From Lachnospiraceae bacterium (lineage in GTDB: Bacteria; Bacillota; Clostridia; Lachnospirales; Lachnospiraceae): a stretch of 64,000 nucleotides of DNA. The notes beneath the pieces were generated by a model that worked only from the letters and a program-made list of their open reading frames with translations, was not told where the DNA came from and did no database searches. Within the stretch, counting starts at the first letter, position 1, and each line of letters opens with the position of its first letter. This document shows, in pieces, positions 59,220-64,000 of the stretch. Location of the stretch: the NCBI GenBank assembly GCA_022510745.1, contig JAFLSY010000004.1, positions 62,001 through 126,000 on the forward strand, written 5' to 3'. Made by a program: the position numbers and the translations under genes.

Positions 59220-60941
59220 ATGAGTTATATGAGTACGTTCCAGTTTTGGCTGGAAAATGACTACTTTGACGAGGATACCAAGAAAGAACTTCTGGCTATC
59301 CGAAATGATGAAAAAGAAATTGAAGACCGCTTCTATAAGGATTTGGAATTTGGAACTGGCGGACTCAGAGGCGTAATCGGCGCGGGCACGAACCGCATGA
59401 ATGTATATACGGTCAGAAAAGCCACACAGGGGCTTGCTAATTACATATTGAAGCAGGGAGGAAGCGAAAAGGGTGTGGCCATTGCCTATGATTCCAGAAG
59501 AATGTCTCCGGAGTTTGCGGATACTGCGGCGCTCTGTCTGGCTGCAAACGGCATTAAAGCTTATGTGTTTGAAGAACTTCGTCCCACACCGGAGCTTTCT
59601 TTTGCGCTCCGTAAATTGGGTTGTATTTCGGGTATTGTGGTTACGGCCAGTCATAACCCGCCCGAGTATAACGGTTACAAGGTATATTGGGAGGACGGCG
59701 CCCAGATTACCGCACCCAAGGATAAGGAGATCATTGCGGAAGTAAACGCCATTACGGACTATAATACCGTGAAGACTATGAATAAGAAAGTGGCGATGGA
59801 GTCCGGACTTTATCAGGTTATTGGCAGAGAAATTGATGATGCTTATATGACAGAGTTAAAGAAGCAGATCATTCATCCGGAAGTCATTGAAAAAGTGGCA
59901 AATGACATCAAAATTGTATACACACCTCTCTGCGGTACCGGAAACAAGCCCGTCAGAAGAGTGCTTTCCGAACTGGGCTTCCAGAATGTTTATGTAGTGC
60001 CCGAGCAGGAGAAACCCGATCCGAACTTTACCACACTGGAATATCCCAATCCCGAGGATCCCAAAGCGTTTACCTACGCCCTGCGTCTGGCCAAGGAGAA
60101 GGATGCGGACATCGTGCTGGCTACCGACCCTGATGCCGACCGTCTGGGTGTGTACGCAAAGGATACAAAGACCGGCGAGTATGTACCGTTTACAGGTAAT
60201 ATGTCCGGTATGCTGATTGCGGAATATATTTTGAGGGAAAGATTCCAATACGGGATCATGCCTAAAAATCCGGCATTGGTAACGACTATTGTAACTACCA
60301 ATATGGCGGATGTGATCACAAAAGCCTACGGTGTCAAAATGATCGAGGTGCTGACCGGGTTTAAGTATATCGGTGAGCAGATCAAACTCTTTGAGCAGAC
60401 CGGCTCCAATAACTATGTATTTGGCTTGGAGGAGAGCTATGGCTGTCTGGCGGGCACCCATGCAAGGGATAAAGATGCCTGCGTGGCTGTTATGTGCCTT
60501 TGTGAGGTAGCGGCTTACTGTAAGAATGAGGGCAAGACCCTGTGGGATATGATGTTAGAGATGTACAATAAGTACGGCTACTTTAAAGAGACCCAGTACA
60601 CCATAACCTTAAAGGGTGTGGACGGTGCAAAGCAGATTGCGGAAATCATGGACAAGCTGCGCAAAAATCCTCCTAAGGCGTTCGGTGATCTCAAAGTACT
60701 GCGTTTCAGAGACTATCAGGAAGATAAGATTCTGGATATGGAAACCGGCGAGGTAACGCCCACCGGACTGCCTAAGTCCAACGTCCTTTATTTTGAACTT
60801 CCCGACAATTTCTGGTGCTGTGCACGTCCCTCCGGTACGGAGCCCAAGATTAAATTCTACATGGGCGTGAAGGGCAGCAGCCTGGAGGATGCAGAGGCCA
60901 AGGTCGTAAAACTGACGGAAGATTTAAAGGCTTTGTTATAA
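59220..60941 (+). CDS. Alpha-phosphoglucomutase (phospho-sugar mutase)
   Basis: This enzyme interconverts glucose-6- and glucose-1-phosphate (PgcA type), supplying RfbA and other glucose-1-phosphate users. The 573 residues have the N-terminal EFGTGGLRGVIGAGTNRMN, the phosphoserine loop VVTASHNPPEYNGYKVYWED, the metal loop DPDADRLG, the sugar loop ESYGCLAGTHARDKDA and the C-terminal phosphate loop RPSGTEPKIKFYM. The length is typical of the Gram-positive PgcA group and not of GlmM/ManB (about 450). The ATG follows CAGGAGG. A terminator follows. Confidence 0.95.
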   Translation: MSYMSTFQFWLENDYFDEDTKKELLAIRNDEKEIEDRFYKDLEFGTGGLRGVIGAGTNRMNVYTVRKATQGLANYILKQGGSEKGVAIAYDSRRMSPEFADTAALCLAANGIKAYVFEELRPTPELSFALRKLGCISGIVVTASHNPPEYNGYKVYWEDGAQITAPKDKEIIAEVNAITDYNTVKTMNKKVAMESGLYQVIGREIDDAYMTELKKQIIHPEVIEKVANDIKIVYTPLCGTGNKPVRRVLSELGFQNVYVVPEQEKPDPNFTTLEYPNPEDPKAFTYALRLAKEKDADIVLATDPDADRLGVYAKDTKTGEYVPFTGNMSGMLIAEYILRERFQYGIMPKNPALVTTIVTTNMADVITKAYGVKMIEVLTGFKYIGEQIKLFEQTGSNNYVFGLEESYGCLAGTHARDKDACVAVMCLCEVAAYCKNEGKTLWDMMLEMYNKYGYFKETQYTITLKGVDGAKQIAEIMDKLRKNPPKAFGDLKVLRFRDYQEDKILDMETGEVTPTGLPKSNVLYFELPDNFWCCARPSGTEPKIKFYMGVKGSSLEDAEAKVVKLTEDLKALL

Positions 60942-60992
60942 AGTTTTATAAAAGGGAGATACTAGTCTGCGGGATTTTGTGCTCGTGGGATC

Positions 60993-61029
60993 AAGGCTGT
61001 GGGAGTAAAATTCCGCAGCCTTAATTTTT
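60993..61029 (+). terminator. Terminator after the phosphoglucomutase gene
   Basis: AAGGCTGTGG (60993-61002) pairs with CCGCAGCCTT (61013-61022) with one G-U pair and runs into AATTTTT. Confidence 0.85.
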
Positions 61030-61048
61030 ACAGCTATGATAAGCAAAT

Positions 61049-61085
61049 GATACAAAAATGATACAAAAACTACTTATCCTATACA
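61049..61085 (+). promoter_or_regulatory. LCP-gene promoter region with GATACAAA direct repeat
   Basis: GATACAAA at 61049-61056 and 61060-61067 has an 11-bp period; the second copy covers the -35 position of TATACA at 61080-61085. This resembles activation by an OmpR/WalR-type response regulator. The ATG follows 57 bases after the -10. Confidence 0.5.
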
Positions 61086-61141
61086 GCAGAACAAAAAAGA
61101 AAGTCCTGACGGGGTTCGGGGTATGGACAAGGAGATAAAGC

Positions 61142-62314
61142 ATGGATAACAACGGCAGACGCACCAATGGACAAACGGCGTCTAAAACAAACACAACTAA
61201 AAAGGCGGGGAGCAGAAAGAAAAGCAAGGTGGTAATCTTTGCGGTGGAAATTCTGGTGCTGGCAGTACTGATAGGCGCACTGTGGATTTTAAAAGACTTT
61301 GGAACGAAGAGTGAGGGCGGCACACAGGAAGGCGGAGAAGGCAGCGGATTTTTGATGCAGGTTGACTTTAAGGAAGCGGATATCGCCATTAACGAAGAGG
61401 TCGAAAATAACGAAATCATGCAGGGCTATCGTAATATTGCGTTATTTGGCGTGGATTCCAGAACGGGAGCTTTGACCAAGGGTACTTTGAGTGATGCCAT
61501 TATCATCGCCTCCATCAATCTGGATACCGGAGATGTAAAGCTGGTGAGCGTATACCGCGATACTTATTTGAACCTGTGCCGCGATACCGACTCGGATTCG
61601 TCAAATGACAAATATGGAAAATGCAATGCGGCATACAGTAACGGCGGTGCAGAACAGGCTATCAGGATGCTGAATATGAATCTGGATATGGATATTCAGG
61701 ATTTTGTGACTGTTGGATTTGGCGGCTTGACAGCTACCATTGATGCGTTGGGAGGCATCTATCTGGATGTGGATGAGGAAGAGTTAAGGCATATCAATAA
61801 TTACCAGAAGACCATGGCGGAGGATATGCATATCTCTTATACACCGGTGGAGACAACGGGTTATCAGCTCTTAAACGGTCTGCAGGCAACCGCTTACTGC
61901 CGAATTCGTTACAGAGTGGGGAATGACTTTGCAAGAGCAGCGTCTCAGCGAGAAGTGATCCAAGCCATTGCAGATACCGCAAAACAAGCGGATTTAAAGA
62001 CATTAGTCGGTGTTGTTGATTCCGTATCCGAATATGTATATACTTCATTCAGCAAGGAAGAGATTGTGGGTCTGCTGGGAGATATTGCAAAATACAATAT
62101 TGTGGATCAGACCGGTTTTCCAAAAGATGATATGCGGGGGGCCGATACCTTGGGATCTGCAGGCAGCTGTGTCTTTGCCATCAATCTGGATGATAATGTG
62201 AAATGGCTGCACAAATATCTTTTTGAAGAAGAGAATTATCAGCCTTCTGCGCGGGTGGTGGAATATTCCAAAGTGGTGCATGATTTTGTATCAAAGTATG
62301 TGAATATTGATTAG
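61142..62314 (+). CDS. LytR-CpsA-Psr (LCP) family glycan ligase
   Basis: LCP proteins transfer lipid-linked glycans (teichoic acid, capsule) to peptidoglycan outside the membrane. The 390 residues have a basic cytoplasmic N-terminus, a TM segment (VVIFAVEILVLAVLIGALWI) and the LCP domain: NIALFGVDSRTGALTKGTLS, DAIIIASINLDTGDVKLVSV with YRDTYLNL, GGAEQAIRMLNMNL, and the Arg-rich CRIRYRVGNDFARAASQREV. The Asp/Arg residues of these motifs hold the pyrophosphate lipid. The ATG follows AAGGAG. It is monocistronic between two terminators, near the exporter operon whose product it may attach to the wall. Confidence 0.95.
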   Translation: MDNNGRRTNGQTASKTNTTKKAGSRKKSKVVIFAVEILVLAVLIGALWILKDFGTKSEGGTQEGGEGSGFLMQVDFKEADIAINEEVENNEIMQGYRNIALFGVDSRTGALTKGTLSDAIIIASINLDTGDVKLVSVYRDTYLNLCRDTDSDSSNDKYGKCNAAYSNGGAEQAIRMLNMNLDMDIQDFVTVGFGGLTATIDALGGIYLDVDEEELRHINNYQKTMAEDMHISYTPVETTGYQLLNGLQATAYCRIRYRVGNDFARAASQREVIQAIADTAKQADLKTLVGVVDSVSEYVYTSFSKEEIVGLLGDIAKYNIVDQTGFPKDDMRGADTLGSAGSCVFAINLDDNVKWLHKYLFEEENYQPSARVVEYSKVVHDFVSKYVNID

Positions 62315-62367
62315 AATCGGATATTGATAAAAACCCAATTATAGATTAAAATAAATAGTTGTAGGGC

Positions 62368-62395
62368 AAAAGGAGCCGTTATACGGCTCCTTTTT
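62368..62395 (+). terminator. Terminator after the LCP gene
   Basis: AAAAGGAGCCGT (62368-62379) and ACGGCTCCTTTT (62383-62394) form a 12-pair stem with loop TAT and run into T residues. Confidence 0.93.
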
Positions 62396-62408
62396 AAAAA
62401 TATCCGCA

Positions 62409-62414
62409 TATAAT
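62409..62414 (+). promoter_or_regulatory. Possible glmS -10 element
   Basis: TATAAT lies 39 bases before the glmS ATG and after the terminator. The -35 region would fall in the terminator stem and matches poorly. Confidence 0.4.
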
Positions 62415-62453
62415 GCATTGAGAAAGGTGAAAAATCGGCAGACAGGTGATAGT

Positions 62454-64000
62454 ATGTGTGGAATTGTAGGATATATCGGAAGCAGGGAGGCAGCTCCCAT
62501 TGTATTGGACGGACTCTCCAAACTGGAGTACAGGGGCTATGATTCGGCTGGTCTGGCAATACTGAATAACGGAGAAATCCAAATTACAAAAGCCATGGGA
62601 AGACTCAAAGTTTTGGAGAACCTTACCCACGGCGGAGAGACTATGCCGGGCAGCGCAGGTATAGGGCATACCCGCTGGGCAACCCACGGAGCTCCCAGCG
62701 ATATGAATTCTCACCCTCATTTCAACAAGGAAAGAACGATTGCCGTAGTACATAACGGCATCATTGAGAACTATATTGCACTTAAGAAGAAAATGCAGGA
62801 TAAAGGCTATGAGTTTGTATCCGAAACAGATACGGAGGTACTGGCACATCTGCTGGATTACTACTACAAGGGCAATCCACTGGAGGCCATCACCAAGGTG
62901 CTGCATCGTGTGGAGGGTTCCTATGCCTTGGGCATTCTTTTTTCAGAGCATCCGGGGGATATTTATGCGGTGCGTAAGGACAGTCCCCTGATCGCAGGAC
63001 AGAATGAAGAAGGCTGTTTCATTGCTTCCGACGTGCCGGCGATTTTAAAGTATACCCGCAAGGTATACTATGTGGATAATCAGGAAGTTGTAAAGCTGTC
63101 CAAGGATAAACTGCATTTTTATTCCGTGGACGGTGAAGAGCTGGAAAAGGAAGCCGTAACCATAGGCTGGGATGCCAATGCGGCGGAAAAAGAAGGCTAT
63201 GAACACTTTATGCTCAAGGAAATCTACGAACAGCCCAAAACCGTAACGGATACTGTTTCTCCCCGGCTCAAGGACGGGGAAATCGTAATAGAAGAACTGA
63301 ATATGACGGACGAGGAAATCAGGAATATTAAACGGATTCATATTGTGGCCTGCGGTTCGGCCTATCATACGGGAGTTGCCGCCAAATATATTTTGGAAGG
63401 TCTGGTAAGGATTCCGGTGGAGGTGGACGTGGCCTCCGAGTTCCGTTATCGAAGCCCCATTCTACAGGAAGGCTCCATGGTAATTGTCATCAGCCAGTCA
63501 GGAGAAACGGCAGATACATTGGCCGCCCTGCGGGAGGCCAAAAAACAAGGCTACAAGGTACTGGGCATTGTGAACGTGGTAGGCAGCTCTATAGCCAGGG
63601 AGGCAGACAATGTCATGTACACATGGGCCGGACCTGAAATTGCCGTAGCTACGACGAAAGCCTACAGCGCTCAGCTATCGGCCCTCTATCTGTTAGCTAT
63701 GAAGTTGGGCAGGACCATAGGCACTATCGGAGATGAATTGTTTGGGGAACTGCTGGAAGATCTGCGAAAACTGCCTAACCAGATAGAGCTGCTGTTGGGA
63801 CAGAAAGAGAAAATTCAGCGTTTTGCCAACCGCTATGTGGGAGCCAAAGACATTTTCTTTATCGGAAGAGGAATTGATTACGCAATTTCCCTGGAGGGTT
63901 CACTAAAGCTAAAAGAAACATCCTATGTACATTCGGAGGCATATCCTGCGGGAGAATTGAAACATGGCCCCATTTCCTTGATCGAGGACGGCACCTTGGT
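62454..64000 (+). CDS. glmS: Glutamine-fructose-6-phosphate aminotransferase (3' end outside window)
   Basis: GlmS makes glucosamine-6-phosphate from fructose-6-phosphate and glutamine, the step before GlmM. The frame is open from the ATG at 62454 to the window edge, 515 complete codons of about 610 expected. The N-terminal nucleophile Cys2 is in MCGIVGYIGSREAAPIVLDG. The glutamine-site segments LEYRGYDSAG, GIGHTRWATHG, and VVHNGIIENY are complete. SIS domains follow, with CGSAYHTG, ISQSGETADTLAALREAKK, and AYSAQLSALYLLAMKLG. CAGGTGAT precedes the ATG. No glmS ribozyme fits in the 139 bases upstream. Confidence 0.97.
   Translation, partial: MCGIVGYIGSREAAPIVLDGLSKLEYRGYDSAGLAILNNGEIQITKAMGRLKVLENLTHGGETMPGSAGIGHTRWATHGAPSDMNSHPHFNKERTIAVVHNGIIENYIALKKKMQDKGYEFVSETDTEVLAHLLDYYYKGNPLEAITKVLHRVEGSYALGILFSEHPGDIYAVRKDSPLIAGQNEEGCFIASDVPAILKYTRKVYYVDNQEVVKLSKDKLHFYSVDGEELEKEAVTIGWDANAAEKEGYEHFMLKEIYEQPKTVTDTVSPRLKDGEIVIEELNMTDEEIRNIKRIHIVACGSAYHTGVAAKYILEGLVRIPVEVDVASEFRYRSPILQEGSMVIVISQSGETADTLAALREAKKQGYKVLGIVNVVGSSIAREADNVMYTWAGPEIAVATTKAYSAQLSALYLLAMKLGRTIGTIGDELFGELLEDLRKLPNQIELLLGQKEKIQRFANRYVGAKDIFFIGRGIDYAISLEGSLKLKETSYVHSEAYPAGELKHGPISLIEDGTL

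Noticed and set aside
62315..62453. glmS ribozyme/riboswitch upstream of glmS
   Set aside because: Only 139 bases lie between the LCP gene and glmS, and they hold a standard terminator plus A/T-rich sequence. The conserved ribozyme core and its length of about 150 or more bases cannot be fitted.

Overview
The window looks like the chromosome of a low-to-mid GC, flagellated, Gram-positive Clostridia, most likely of the family Lachnospiraceae. The signs are the synteny of mbl with the flhO/flhP rod genes, a cdaA-cdaR-glmM operon, comFC followed by a yvyF-type gene, an LCP ligase, GH25 lysozymes and a Spo0A-type DNA-binding domain. No rRNA, tRNA, CRISPR array or insertion sequence was recognised. 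No gene-free stretch exceeds 300 bases.

Region 1 (1-18772) is housekeeping. It holds the tail of an AraC regulator, uvrB-uvrA behind a promoter carrying a LexA-type operator, an MreB/Mbl protein with three flagellar rod genes, recD2, comFC, a yvyF-like gene, two unknown membrane proteins, the c-di-AMP module cdaA-cdaR with glmM, an HPr, and a leftward group (AraC regulator, YuiD-type membrane protein, DUF3048 lipoprotein).

Region 2 (about 20.2-46.5 kb) is a surface-polysaccharide locus. It starts with gmd-fcl-manC (GDP-mannose to GDP-L-fucose) and also carries a fused fucokinase/GDP-fucose pyrophosphorylase, so both the de novo and the salvage routes to GDP-fucose are present. Other genes are three polyprenyl-phosphate-type GT2 enzymes, one soluble GT2, a priming phosphoglycosyltransferase, a PseB/CapD-type dehydratase, a WecE-type aminotransferase, a GNAT enzyme, polytopic GT-C-like proteins, and much acylation machinery (two MBOAT-SGNH pairs in opposite orientation, an acyltransferase-3 protein and a third SGNH-like protein). 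A stand-alone Spo0A effector domain and an XRE regulator with conspicuous operator repeats lie inside it.

Region 3 (46.7-59.1 kb) reads as one rightward operon: a large membrane-anchored GH25 lysozyme, rfbB, a lipoprotein, rfbA, a second GH25 lysozyme, rfbC, the ABC exporter pair wzm-wzt with a substrate-recognition C-terminus on Wzt, and a fused methyltransferase-kinase. The order wzm, wzt(+C domain), methyltransferase-kinase matches the chain-terminating arrangement known from E. coli O9a (WbdD). This is the most interesting candidate system here: ABC-dependent, end-capped export of a glycan in a Gram-positive, with wall hydrolases in the same operon.

Region 4 (59.2 kb to the end) holds a phosphoglucomutase (sugar-nucleotide precursor supply), an LCP-family ligase that probably attaches the glycan to peptidoglycan, and the start of glmS, cut by the window end. 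An 11-bp-period direct repeat lies upstream of both the large GH25 gene and the LCP gene and may couple envelope genes to an OmpR/WalR-type regulator.
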